Positions 12,301-21,423 of a DNA stretch of 64,000 nucleotides are shown in pieces. Location: NCBI GenBank assembly GCA_947095535.1, contig OX352774.1, forward strand, positions 29,962,496-30,026,495, read 5' to 3'. Made by a program: the position numbers and the translations under genes. Position 1 is the first letter of the stretch; every line of letters begins with the position of its first letter. The notes below the pieces were generated by a model, which was not told where the DNA came from, ran no database searches, and worked only from the letters and a program-made list of their open reading frames with translations. Source of the DNA: Poecilobothrus nobilitatus (Eukaryota > Arthropoda > Insecta > Diptera > Dolichopodidae).

Positions 12301-15300
12301 TAGAGAAGCGTGAAACCCGAAAATAACCGGATGGCTCAGTTGCTCAAAAAACATATGAAGCGGAACAAATTTCTTTTTTAAGAATTAAGCAAAATTTCTA
12401 TTTATGGAAAAGTTGTCCTTCAATAACAACAGTTAATGAATGTCCTTCTGTAATAATAATAAACATGAAAATATTAAATTATTTTATTTTTTTACGTCAT
12501 AGTTCTGTAAAACTTTTTCTTTTGAATTGCTAAAAAAAAAAAATCTTTACAATTCAATTGAAATTGAATAGTGAATATTTATTTTAACTTTATATAAATT
12601 TAATTTAATTTTTTTTTCTTTATTAAAAGAAAAGGAGAAAAAATCCAGCTCGTGTCTGTTAAGTGCATAAAAATAAAAGAAACAAATAAAATACATTTTT
12701 AACAAGAATACAAGAACCTAAACACAAAAAGAACACGTTCTATTTTAATGTCCGTTCGTAATTCTTTTTATATCTCGAATAAATTAAATTTTATTGACTT
12801 TTTTACTTTTTTATTTTTTCTATTGTTTTTTTTTTTTTTTTAAATAAAATGCAAATTAATACTTAAGTAAGAGTGGCTACTACGAACCGAAAATAAAAGT
12901 TTACTGTGAACAAAAAGAAGTGTGCAATAGGTTTTTTTTTTACTATATAAAATTAGCAATTAAAAATTTTATAAATTTAATTAACTTACATATAATTTAA
13001 ATTTTAAGAATTTTTAAGAATTTTATAAATTGTAAGGTGAATATTTTAATTTCGAAGCATATATAATTATTAAGAATTAATATTAATTAATATTTAGAAT
13101 TAATATTAATTAATGAATCTAAATCATTAAGAATTAGAGTAATGATTAATTTTCTTACTTTTTTTTTAATGTCACTAAACACTAGGAACACATTACTTTA
13201 TACTAATCTAAGTTAGCTAAATGGGAGAGGGGAAATAGAAAATATTAAGGGTGAATTGGAGGGTAAATTAGAAATAAACCTAAAAAAGATTATTTTGGAT
13301 TGGTGGAAATTGTAAAATGGAACATTATTGACAATACAGAGAGGACATGATTCAACACAATTTAAAAAGTTAATTTACCAATTATTTATGGTCTAGTTAA
13401 GATAAATGACAGGGTGCAATAAAGCCTATAGCAATAAGGCCTCATTATTTTTTTAAAATAATGGAAATAAAGCTTAATTGTAATGTAATTTATTATTCCA
13501 ATAATATGTTTTAATATTTTTCTTTCATAATTTAATTCCCATATTTCAACTGATTAAAGTAAGAAAAATTTGTTCTTTTATTTTTTGGCACATTTCAATC
13601 TGTACGTCAGTCAGTCTTTTCATAATGAAATAAGTTCGACAAGCTTAAAATGAAATAATTTCGATTAAAATCAGCATTCGAACTTATTTCACTTTTTAAT
13701 TTAATAATTTTGTCTTATTCAGTCGAACTAAGTTCAGTTATTAGAGTTGGTTAGAAAATCGGGATTACCCGTTTTTCTAATATATAAATATACATGAATA
13801 CTGTATACTGTGCTTCACAGTACTGTACTGTGATAAACAAGGATTTATAGTTGGTTTCAAAATTAGGATTGCCGTTTTTCCCAGAATATTTATAAATATT
13901 CGTTACAGGTTTAAACATTTTCATGAAAAAAATTAGTTTTGAAGCAATGGGGGCTGCTGCAACGAAGCCCTTGCGATTTTACAGTCGGCTACAAAAAGTT
14001 ATGCACCTTCCTAATTCATTATCTCCCTATATAGGCTTTATTTCCAATTAGAATGAGAAATAAGACCTAACGCGAAATTTCACGAATTATCAATTCAATT
14101 TGGAAATAAGACCTATTAAGTACACCCTACCAAGTTAAATATATACTTAGGTACTAGTTTATAGAATGAAATTTCTAACTGTTTTTATACTAAGTGTATT
14201 ATTAGTCTATGTAGGTAAATAAATATTGTTTTAAGATTTTTGGTTACCGATAGGGATTTTACTTGTCATTAACCAATTATAAAAAAATGTAGAACAGATT
14301 ATAACCTTAACTACATCTCATAGGTATTTGTACTAATATATTTAATTTTAATAATATAAAAGTTATAAGAAAAGAAACTTTTAAATCGGGAAGAATATAA
14401 GCTCACTACTTAATAATATCTCTAATAATAAATTTTTCATATTAATTTCTATTAGTTATAAATTTAATTATATGGTATGTAGGCAAGTAGGTAGGTAGAA
14501 TCTTCAGATGGAAACTTAGGTCAGTTAAGACCCGTTGTGCAATATCCTGCATCAGAATTTCTGCTAATTAAACCGTTGGGGAATTCTTACAAAGCGTTGT
14601 AACTTCATTGAATCCACTTCCGACAGATCGAAAAGGTTATTTAAAAAGAATTTTCCCAGAAAACTTTCTTCTTTTTAGAGCAAGAGCTGGACAATTTATA
14701 ATTGTATAATTAAATTTATATTTTTATTTTTTAAATCCAAAAATTTTTGGCTGCATATCATTAAAAAGAAATGTAATAAATAACAAGTAATAAAACAAAA
14801 TTTACAAACAATTTTATATTAATTCTTTTTTTTTTTTTCTTTTAAACAAAAATGCATTTATCTTCAAAAATTTAGGGGTCAAAAAATCAAAAATAATAAA
14901 TTTTCATATCAGACGCCATCAGACAAATTAAAAATTAAATTAAATAGAATAAAACAAATTTTAAAGGCATTTTATTGTTTGAAGTTTTTATTTTCTATTT
15001 TGTTATGGCGCCAAATTTTTTCTTTTTTTTTTTTGTTTAGATTCATGGAAATTTGATTTAAATAAAACAAATCTTAAACAAATAATTGTTGATTTATAGA
15101 GTGACTAATACGTAAAAAAGAATAATAATATCGTTTGTATCTTGTTTAACATCATTATTACATAAAGAACTTTTTATATTCAATTTATATATATATTCTT
15201 CACCTTTAATAATAACAAAACAGAAAAAAAAATTTATATATGTATGTATTATTTACCTTTAACACCTTTCTTCTATTTTCTTTTCTAAAAAAATTTTTTT

Positions 15301-18300
15301 TTTCTTACTTTTTGTCACCTATAACAATAACCTATTAAGTATTAAAGAAAAATTTTGTAACTTATGGGAACTTTTTTAAATGCATACAATCAAAACCAAA
15401 ATCAGTTAGTTAAACATAAAAAATGTTTATTTAAAAGTTTTTATATTTTAGTTGTTTTTTTTATTTTTTTTTTATTTTATTATTCACTTAAATTCTAAAA
15501 ACCTCAATTTCAGCATAGTACAAAATTATTTAAACACTATCACTTTTCTTTATATATACGATATGTATGTAAGTATACTAAATGTATAGAATAACTTTTA
15601 ACAATATATAACAGTGCTGAACAAAAATTTAAAAATTTTTCCAAGAATTATGTTTTAGACTTGTACTAAACTAGACTACTTTTTAAATTGGGAATAAACT
15701 CAGATTTTCCACTTTTATAAGGATTATAGGACATCCACCACCCATAATATATTATTTATATTTGACTAAGCTTCATTTACTTGATCTAATAGTTTCACTA
15801 TAAATCCTTGACTACTTAACTCTAGCTATATTGTACCAGATTATTGTACAATATTATTTCTACGACATTTATCATTTTATACAAGAATAATTTTATATAT
15901 ATTTAACAGGGTTGGGGTATTTATAACAGGAGGCAGGGGTTGCCTATCTAAAATTATTTAATTTTTTCGAAATATAAATCAAAAATCCAGAGTTTTATCT
16001 CGATTTTCCGTTAAACCTAATTAGGTTAAACCTTTTACAAAATCTCATCAATACCTTTGACAACTTTATTTAATTCTTTTTTAAATTAAAAAAATTATAA
16101 TAAAATGTTTTTTTTTGTAATAAAACTGTATGAGCCAACCGGAGTTGGCTGAATTCGAGATCTTTTGAATGAAAAGACGATGTTTTAACGACTACACCAT
16201 TTGCTGAATATGTTCAATGTTAATGGTCCTATCTACACCATATTGAAATGGAACACATTTTTCATGGGTCTCATACCTTTTGTCTACAAATAAAATAATT
16301 TTTCTCAGAGTTTCCAAAACTTTTCTTGCTTCATATTATAAAATTTGCCTGTTTCAATTTACTAAATTTCCCGTTTCAATTTGACATTTCAGTAACACAA
16401 CGAAAATTTAATAAAATATTTTTTAAAGTGTTGCCATTTTTTTTTTACTTTACACAAAATTATTCAATTATAAATTTGAAAATAAATTTTATGTGCACAC
16501 ACAATTTCAAATATTTCTCGAAATACAATCGCCAACAAAAATATAGTGTGAACTGTGGACACATAAATGTCAAAAATGTTTACGTCAACAATACGACAAA
16601 TGTAGATACAACCAATATAGTAGATATAGTTATGTATCTAAACATAGATATAGATATGTTTTCATAAAATATACAATAACCAGTAATAATAATGTTCTTT
16701 AGTTGGTATACTTGGTAGAAAAAATTGTTAATTCCTTCTTCCAAATTGTTCTAATAAAATGAGGTTTATAAGTTCCATTATGGTTAAAACTAGATTTTTT
16801 CGTCGAACTCTAAAAATTTTGAGCCTAAACCATTTTAAATTATTTCATTCATAGATATTTAGTTAATATCTATAACTGAAAAATTGTTATCTATAACTAG
16901 AACAAATGTAGTAAAAATATGTAAATGCGATTTTTTCCAATTCCTTCCCCTTTATCATCTTCCATCTAATAGTCATAAATCCCGAATAGACTGTTAAATT
17001 AATTTTATCGTATTATTTGATTCTATAACGTAAACAAAAACAAACTATTTATTTCGACAATGAAAATATGTTTATATATTTTTAATTTCTAATATTTTTT
17101 ATCTATAATATTGTATCATGTAATACAAGTAAAATTATTTTTAACTGATCCCATAATAAATGAGGTCAATAGCAAATGGATGGTAAATGAAAACTACGAT
17201 ATGAAAGCCGCCATATGGAAAAGAAAAAAAAAAGAAAAACTTTTATGTTACTTTTTAATGACATCATAATATTGAGTAAAAGTTATGATGATCACAGTCT
17301 TTAGATATTTTTTATTATACTTTTTTCCTTTTTTTTTTGCCAAAGGAAAATATCATTTATAGGAAATTTTTCTTTTCTATAACTACTGAAACGATAATAA
17401 AATTTTCAAAAAAAAAGATCCAAAAAAAAAAAATTTTATGAACATTTAATAATCGATTTTTGGATCCTATTGTAAGTAATCGGAAAATTTTTAACACTCA
17501 TTTAACTTTGAAAATTATTTACAGAATGAATAATGATGAAATAAAATAAGAGAGAAAGGGATAGAAAATATATAGGGAAAAAAAAGGAAAGAAAAATTTA
17601 TTTCATTAAGTTCACATTTGATATTTCTGTTATAATTTGACGGAAGTTATAAGGTTTCATATTGAAAAGAGAACAATTGCCCCCTACATCGAAAGAAGAA
17701 AATTTATTTTAGGAAAGGAAACAAAGAAAGGATATCTTGTTGCAAAATGAAAGAAATAAAAAAAAAGTTGATTGTTTTTTTTTTGTTTTGTAAATAAAAG
17801 GAACAGAAATATGACAAGAAATATATTTAAAAAAAAAAATGGAAATTTTGAGTAACGATAATAATGGCAACAATATTTTTATTTTTAAAAAATTAAATAT
17901 AGAACGCGAGGTGGCAATCTGGCAGGAAGAGAATCAGTGAATATTTATAGAGGAGTGAATATGACAGGTCGTTTTTGTATTTCTTTTGTGTTTATTTTAA
18001 GAAAGGAAAAAGTAAATAAATTTTAAAATTAATTTGATTTTTATTATTGAATTTTGATAAAATTAAGAGTTTCTAAATTCTAATAGTATTAAATTTAAAA
18101 AAATTTTAAGGAAAAGTTTTTATTTATTATTTTTTATTTTCTTAAATGAAAATTAAAGTTGCTGTAATTAAAAAAACTCCGCATATAGTTTTTGGTACTA
18201 TATAAAAAAATGTCTTATTATACCAAGTTTTATATATGTATATAAATATACTGTTTATATATATACATATATATGTAATCAATGTTTTAAATTTATTCTA

Positions 18301-18567
18301 AAAAAAAAAAAATAAAATAAAATTTTAATAATACTTACATGGTGTTGTCCTAGGTCTAATAATATCTACACCACCTTTTGAATTTATTTTAATTGGACCA
18401 CGATTTGGATCTGGTGTATATCTTGAATCTAATGAACCGCCATTATTATGTTTTTGTCCACTATTTAAATTTGTTTGACCAAAACTATAATCATTTTTTT
18501 TATAACCAGTTGGATAGGCTAATGCCAATTCCTGATCCTGGCGTTTACTACAACATTTATTTCCCAT
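1..18567 (-). CDS. Src64B: Src64B, non-receptor tyrosine kinase (partial, five coding exons)
   Basis: Membrane-anchored Src-family kinase that phosphorylates tyrosines in actin, adhesion and receptor signalling. In Drosophila it acts, for example, in ring-canal growth. Coding exons join as 18567-18339, 1419-1203, 1097-844, 775-468 and 385-1 (minus strand). Every junction has GT/AG ends and the reading phase is kept at each, giving 464 codons. Order: N-terminal lipid signal and unique region, SH3, SH2, kinase. The family protein is about 550 residues, so roughly 90 C-terminal residues, including the inhibitory tail tyrosine, lie beyond base 1. Three introns are tiny (82, 68, 105 bp) and one is 16.9 kb. 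No frameshift or missing catalytic residue was seen, so the gene looks functional. Naming it Src64B rather than Src42A rests on the [18 protein letters not shown] start, which I recognise from the Drosophila protein. Confidence 0.95.
468..775 (-). CDS. Src64B: Src64B exon: end of SH2, linker and kinase N-lobe
   Basis: The acceptor ATTTAG precedes base 775 and the donor CAG/GTAAAA follows 468. The exon completes the SH2 domain ([15 protein letters not shown]) and the SH2-kinase linker ([20 protein letters not shown]). It then enters the kinase N-lobe with the glycine loop GRGNFGEV, the ATP-binding lysine in VAVKTL, and the helix-C glutamate in [11 protein letters not shown]. It ends at LYAVCSQ in phase 0. 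The flanking introns are 82 and 68 bp. Confidence 0.96.
844..1097 (-). CDS. Src64B: Src64B exon: SH2 domain
   Basis: The acceptor TTTACAG precedes base 1097 and the donor A/GTAAGT follows 844. It encodes [19 protein letters not shown], then the phosphotyrosine pocket GTFLVRPSE (the FLVR arginine is present), [18 protein letters not shown] and [12 protein letters not shown]. It ends in LQALVMAYS with one base of the next codon. The whole exon reads without a stop once joined in phase to its neighbours. Confidence 0.95.
1203..1419 (-). CDS. Src64B: Src64B exon: SH3 domain
   Basis: The acceptor TATATGTAG precedes base 1419 and the donor AGA/GTATGT follows 1203. The SH3 hallmarks are visible: [15 protein letters not shown] (ALYDY motif), [15 protein letters not shown] (WW ligand-binding pair) and GLIPLNFVA (SNYV-like end). 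The open frame runs on a few residues past the donor, but the next exon supplies the expected D-W-F-F junction. The exon lies 16.9 kb from the exon that precedes it. Confidence 0.95.
3050..4092 (-). mobile_element. tRNA-derived SINE, copy 1 (interrupted)
   Basis: Read on the minus strand. A tRNA-like head lies at 4091-4025, with an A-box-like TGGTGTAGTTGTTAAGAC and the shared CTTTCAT-TGAAA stem. A core follows at about 3610-3480 containing TTCTTGTATAAGATAATAGA and AATTAACGGCTTAAT. The tail TATGCTTCTTACAG is at 3085-3072. The same head, core and tail recur at 43505-43901 and, more diverged, at 15765-16207. This copy is longer because a LINE fragment (3102-3464) sits inside it and the head-core spacer (about 3640-4020) has extra sequence. 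The Pol III boxes are too degenerate for me to claim activity. Confidence 0.65.
3102..3464 (+). mobile_element. 5'-truncated non-LTR retrotransposon end, nested in SINE
   Basis: The plus strand reads [18 protein letters not shown] and [11 protein letters not shown], the type of segment that ends reverse-transcriptase ORFs of jockey-like LINEs (YN-LP-..K-F...K.K.YI). The open frame closes at 3375 and an AATAAATAAA-type tail follows. The 6-bp direct repeat AAGTCA occurs at 3096-3101 and 3465-3470 and fits a target-site duplication. The insertion splits the tail of SINE copy 1. The LINE clade is uncertain. Confidence 0.55.
5190..5500 (+). mobile_element. Possible LTR-retrotransposon remnant (LTR end plus primer-binding site)
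   Basis: At about 5465-5486 there is CATTGCA followed by ATTGGCGACGAGGATGGGAT. This resembles the junction of a 5' LTR (ending CA) with the primer-binding region of insect Gypsy-type elements. Upstream there is an AATAAA signal and an LTR-like AT-rich stretch. No gag/pol follows and the LTR start cannot be fixed. An alternative is chance or another repeat type. Confidence 0.35.
5566..5711. repeat. Long near-perfect inverted repeat (69-bp arms, 8-bp loop)
   Basis: Arms 5566-5634 and 5643-5711 are reverse complements with one mismatch (5581 against 5696, a possible G-U pair in RNA). The loop is 5635-5642. A transcript across it on either strand would fold into a very stable hairpin. Arm sequence includes TTGACATTCCGAATTTTTT and GTTAGTTACAGCTATATG. 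The element ends where pairing stops; I see no clear flanking duplication. It could be a foldback MITE or a hairpin-RNA source. Confidence 0.9.
5990..6480 (-). repeat. Diverged copy of the 477-bp unit family
   Basis: On the minus strand it shows, in order, TTTTTATGTAGCCCCC, CTTAAACTTTGAAAAA, CTATTTTCAAATG, TTAGACACCTG and AAAGCTCCAAC. These match landmarks of the tandem-unit element at 35225-36974 in the same order. It is clearly older than that copy. Confidence 0.6.
8570..9313. mobile_element. Non-autonomous inverted-repeat DNA element (MITE-like)
   Basis: The left end begins CCAAAATAGACGTAAGGAGA and continues to ACGAGACGAGTA. The right end, read in reverse complement from 9313, begins CCAAATAGACATGACGAGTC and continues to ACGAGACGGTA. 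The ends match apart from a small insertion in the left copy. The interior (about 670 bp) has no coding signal. I found no clear target duplication, so the superfamily is unknown. Confidence 0.55.
10549..10628. repeat. Imperfect GTA/GTG trinucleotide repeat
   Basis: A G-rich patch of GTAGTA, GTAGTG and GTGGTG triplets stands out in otherwise AT-rich intron. It has no long open frame in context. Confidence 0.6.
11565..12260. mobile_element. TA-flanked inverted-repeat element (MITE-like)
   Basis: TGATTGAAAACGCACG occurs at 11565-11580 and its reverse complement at 12245-12260. Both are immediately flanked by TA, as expected for Tc1/mariner-type insertion. A second diverged copy of the terminal motif lies just inside each end (TATAATTGAACACGTGTG on the left; the complement of TATGATTGAAAAGGTACG on the right). 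The interior of about 660 bp has no coding signal. Confidence 0.6.
13411..14127. repeat. Inverted-repeat element carrying AATAAAGCC motifs
   Basis: The left end AGGGTGCAATAAAGCCTATA meets the reverse complement of a right end reading AGGGTGTACTTAATAGGTCT. GGAAATAA(A/G)(G/A)CC-like motifs recur near both ends in opposite orientation. Inside, GAAATAAGTTCGA (13628-13640) faces its exact complement at 13678-13690. It shares the GGAAATAAAGCC module with the element at 22892-23400. Only about 8 bp of the extreme ends match, so the boundaries are provisional. Confidence 0.4.
14495..14690. other. Lower-AT patch of unknown origin, likely retroposon debris
   Basis: This stretch (GACCCGTTGTGCAATATCC, ATTGAATCCACTTCCGACAG) is less AT-rich than its surroundings. 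It ends on one side in a GTAGG-rich run (GTAGGCAAGTAGGTAGGTAG). On the minus strand a short frame reads [18 protein letters not shown] before a stop. I do not recognise it. A (CTAC)n tail would fit a retroposon. Confidence 0.3.
15765..16207 (-). mobile_element. tRNA-derived SINE, copy 2
   Basis: On the minus strand the head at 16207-16130 reads AAATGGTGTAGTCGTTAAAA, CTTTTCATTCAAAAGATCTC and CCAACTCCGGTTGGCTCAT. The core at about 15905-15780 has ATTCTTGTATAAAATGATAA and GACATTT/GTCG. It has the same arrangement as the copies at 3050-4092 and 43505-43901, but the core is more diverged. Confidence 0.6.
17885..17970. other. Lower-AT patch in intron near first coding exon
   Basis: AACGCGAGGTGGCAATCTGG and AGGAAGAGAATCAGTG form a patch richer in G/C than the flanking introns, about 370 bp downstream (in gene sense) of the first coding exon. 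It could be a conserved regulatory segment or repeat debris. No motif was identified. Confidence 0.25.
18339..18567 (-). CDS. Src64B: Src64B first coding exon: lipid anchor and unique region
   Basis: The ATG at 18567 starts [12 protein letters not shown]. Gly2 gives the N-myristoylation signal (MGxxx with a following Ser/Lys patch) and Cys5-Cys6 are likely palmitoylation sites, so the kinase should sit on membranes. The unique region follows ([30 protein letters not shown]). The donor is CAT/GTAAGT at 18339/18338. The start is certain because the N-terminal glycine is functionally required and the sequence matches the fly protein. The leader upstream (aaaatataatATG) is A-rich, as is common for insect starts. 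Confidence 0.95.
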
Positions 18568-21149
18568 ATTATATTTTAATTTAAATATTTTTATTATGCA
18601 GAGAAAAAGTTTTTATAAAATGCAAAAAAAAAAAAAATGAAATGAATTCACTAAAAACTATAAATTTTTGTTATTCTTCGTTTTTTTTTTCTTTTTGATT
18701 TTTTTGTCTTTAGATGTAAAAATTTTTTTTTTGAAATGATTATTGAAATGGCGGCGCCTATAATTATGCAATGTAATGCGTATTTTTTTTTTTTTTTTTT
18801 AATGTAAATTATTAATATTTCTAATTGTAAAAATTTATTTTGTATATCGGACTTTAAAAAAAGAAAATAATGTCTTTTTTTTTTTTTTTGTTACTACTGT
18901 ATTAAGTATAAAAATTTTCTACCGTTTAATTTTAAAAATCTAATCGATTTTATGTTGTGTTTTTTTTTTGTTTGCTATTAGTTAATTTTTTTTTTTTTTT
19001 TTTGGCATTAAGTTGGAGTTGTGAAAGAAAAAGGGTATATATATTTTGTTCAATTTTGACTAGAATCTATTTTTTTTTCTGTTTACTATTGAATAGGCAA
19101 CCAAAAAAAAATTGATGATTTGGACGATTTCCTTTTTTGTTTGAATTTGTTTTCATCGATAAAATGCAGCACGTTTTTGGAATGTAAAAATCGGTTTTTT
19201 CTTCATAGGGATGATTTAATGTGATGGAATTTTGATTTTGTTGTAATAAAAATAAGGATGACTTCTTCGAAATCATAAAATCGAAAGATAAAGATATATA
19301 AATAAAATTTCGAAATGAACCACACAAACAAAAAAAAAAAAGAAAAAAAAATGTAGGGCACTTTCTTCTTCCTTTTTTTTTTATGTGAATTCTTCTTTAG
19401 GAAACAATTTTTGTCCCTAATTTTATTTTGTTTGTTTGTTTTCGTATTTTCTTCGGTTCCTTTTTTCTTCGATGTGTGTCAAAATTTAATATGAAAATGT
19501 ATGAAATATACATATATATATATATATATTATGTATATATTATTACGCTGGTGATGTTATTGTTTTTTATGTACGTTAATACAAACGTGAAAAGTCAGTC
19601 TATACTTTATTTCTCTTTTTTTTTGTTTTTCTCGTTTTCTTCGGGTTTTCCTTCCTCATTCATGTATTTGAATGAAAATGACTGCAGTAAAAATATGCGG
19701 TTAAACTTGTCATTTCTTTGTTTTTTTTTTTAAAGAATATTCAAGGTTTTATCTGAAATAAAAAAAATTAAAAGGATCAGTTTTATATTTTATATTATAT
19801 CTATATTTAAAAAATTTTAATATTTAGGTATATATATATATACTTTTTTTATTATCTACAACTCGGAAATAACCATTTAAACTAAAAATACATAAAGTGG
19901 TACGAGTGCACTAACTTTCATAACAATTAAAAATAATTAAAATTATTCAAAAAAGAAATGAAAGAGCACAAGTTATACGAATTGAGACATTATTTAATTA
20001 TTAAAAATACATAAAAATTGAAAAGTTGAACCAATTTTAAAGTAAAGGTAAATTTTAAAGTTTTGAGAACGATTTTAGTACATTATGTAACTGAAGGCGG
20101 AAAAGAAAAGTAGTAAAATAAGAACATAGTAAGGACATTATACAGCTAATGGAGTATCCAATATAACGGAAAGTTGCATCATTGAAAGAAAAACACGTAA
20201 ATTTAAAGAATATAGAATATCATTTTAAGATAAAATAAGAGTCTTCTTATCTTAGAACTAAGATTTCACTAAGATGAACATTTCACGTCCTTTTAACTAC
20301 AATTTTCAATGACATTATTTAGAAATCGAACAAGATAGGCAAACCTAACAAAAAAAAAAATTATATTTAGAATCGGCTTACATCTTTATTATCGTTTAAA
20401 TAAATGTATTGTAATTCTATTCTTGTTTGTTACACATAAAAAAATTGTAGAATTTCTACTATCTTATAGATAAAAAAAAAATATTAAAAATATTTTGAAT
20501 CTAATATATAAAATCTGAAAAGATAAAAAAAAAAAACTTAAATTCTTAAATTTTTAGACAAAACAAGGAAAATTTCAATTAAATTTTTTCTTAAAAATTA
20601 TTTTGTAAAAAAACTAACAAAAAAAGAAAAAGGACATACAAAGAATTTTTAAGTTGAAATTGATTGTTGAATTAAAAATGTTGAAGTTTGAAATGTTATA
20701 AGTAAAAAGAACATTATATAAAAAAAAATTTAAAAGAAAAAAAAAAAAACAAAAACTATCACTATATAAAAAAAATTGAATATAAAAATTTTTTGAACCA
20801 TGACAATTTTAATTAAATTTTAACAATTTCTTTTATTATAGAAAATGAAGACAAAAAAAAAAAAAAAAAACAAAAAATTCTTCTAAATTTTTAATTAGAT
20901 AGCGAAGTTCTAACTAGTTTTATGATTGCTTAAAAGAATAATTATATATATATAGGTGAGAAAATAAACAAAATTTTTATTTAAAAAATTTAAATAAAAT
21001 TTGATAAGTACCTTAATTAGAAATTTTTATTCTTTTGAGAAATTTAATACAAAATTCAATTGGTCAAATACAAAATGATTTTTAAAATTTCAATTGTTGA
21101 TGATAACTAATTTAGCAAAAATAACTTTAAACTTAATTTAAATGATATT
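18568..21149. other. Src64B 5' leader/upstream region, no coding signal
   Basis: Upstream of the start codon in gene orientation. It presumably contains 5' UTR and further intron or promoter sequence, but I cannot place a splice acceptor, TATA box or initiator with confidence. The content is AT-rich with long T runs on the plus strand (18787-18800, 18882-18890, 18961-19000) and a TA repeat at 19512-19528. Short Lys/Phe-rich open frames here are low complexity. Confidence 0.6.
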
Positions 21150-21400
21150 ATGTTAATAAAAAACTATCGGCAACTGAGAAACATGTATGGATCTGAGACT
21201 TTTTACGAGAATCAGCACAGTGGTTTGATACTAAGAGCACATGCTGAAAAGATAAGCATAACAGACAGAAAACTATGCAGGGTATGCGGGGAGGAGGCAG
21301 AAACAGTATTTCACGTTCTGTGCCAAATGCCAATGTCGTAGTTTGAGATCTCAAAGACGAAGAACCTTGCAGCAGGAACACTGGTAAAATTTCACTGAAG
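21150..21400 (+). pseudogene. Non-LTR retrotransposon C-terminal fragment with zinc knuckle
   Basis: The plus strand reads QHSGLILRAHAEKISITDR then CRVCGEEAETVFHVLC, a CX2CX8HX2C knuckle. This is the arrangement found at the C-terminus of jockey/R1-type LINE ORF2 proteins after RNase H or RT. A stop at 21339-21341 is followed, in another frame, by RSLRSQRRRTLQQEHW, which looks like the natural continuation, so the fragment carries a frameshift. It is truncated at both ends. Confidence 0.6.
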
Positions 21401-21423
21401 TGAGAATTCTCATTTATATTTGG

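Larger units (their letters stand above)
1420..18338 (-). other. Large Src64B intron (16.9 kb) filled with repeats
   Basis: Non-coding intron between the anchor exon and the SH3 exon, bounded by GTAAGT and TATATGTAG. It holds a SINE with a nested LINE fragment (3050-4092), an LTR remnant (about 5190-5500), a long hairpin (5566-5711), several inverted-repeat elements and a second SINE (15765-16207). The stretches 1420-3049, 4093-5189, 6481-8569, 9314-11564, 12261-13410, 14128-15764 and 16208-18338 show only AT-rich sequence, homopolymers and TA repeats, apart from the small patches listed separately. Open frames here are low-complexity Lys/Phe/Ile stretches and not genes. Confidence 0.85.

Noticed and set aside
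16326..16667. 113-residue plus-strand open frame, among the longest unassigned
   Set aside because: Asn/Ile/Phe-rich, no domain, no repeats of known proteins; expected by chance in AT-rich DNA. No splice or promoter context.
18393..18584. 63-residue plus-strand open frame
   Set aside because: Antisense of the Src64B first coding exon.
21148..21381. 77-residue minus-strand open frame
   Set aside because: Antisense of the LINE zinc-knuckle fragment, which has the conserved cysteines and histidine on the plus strand.
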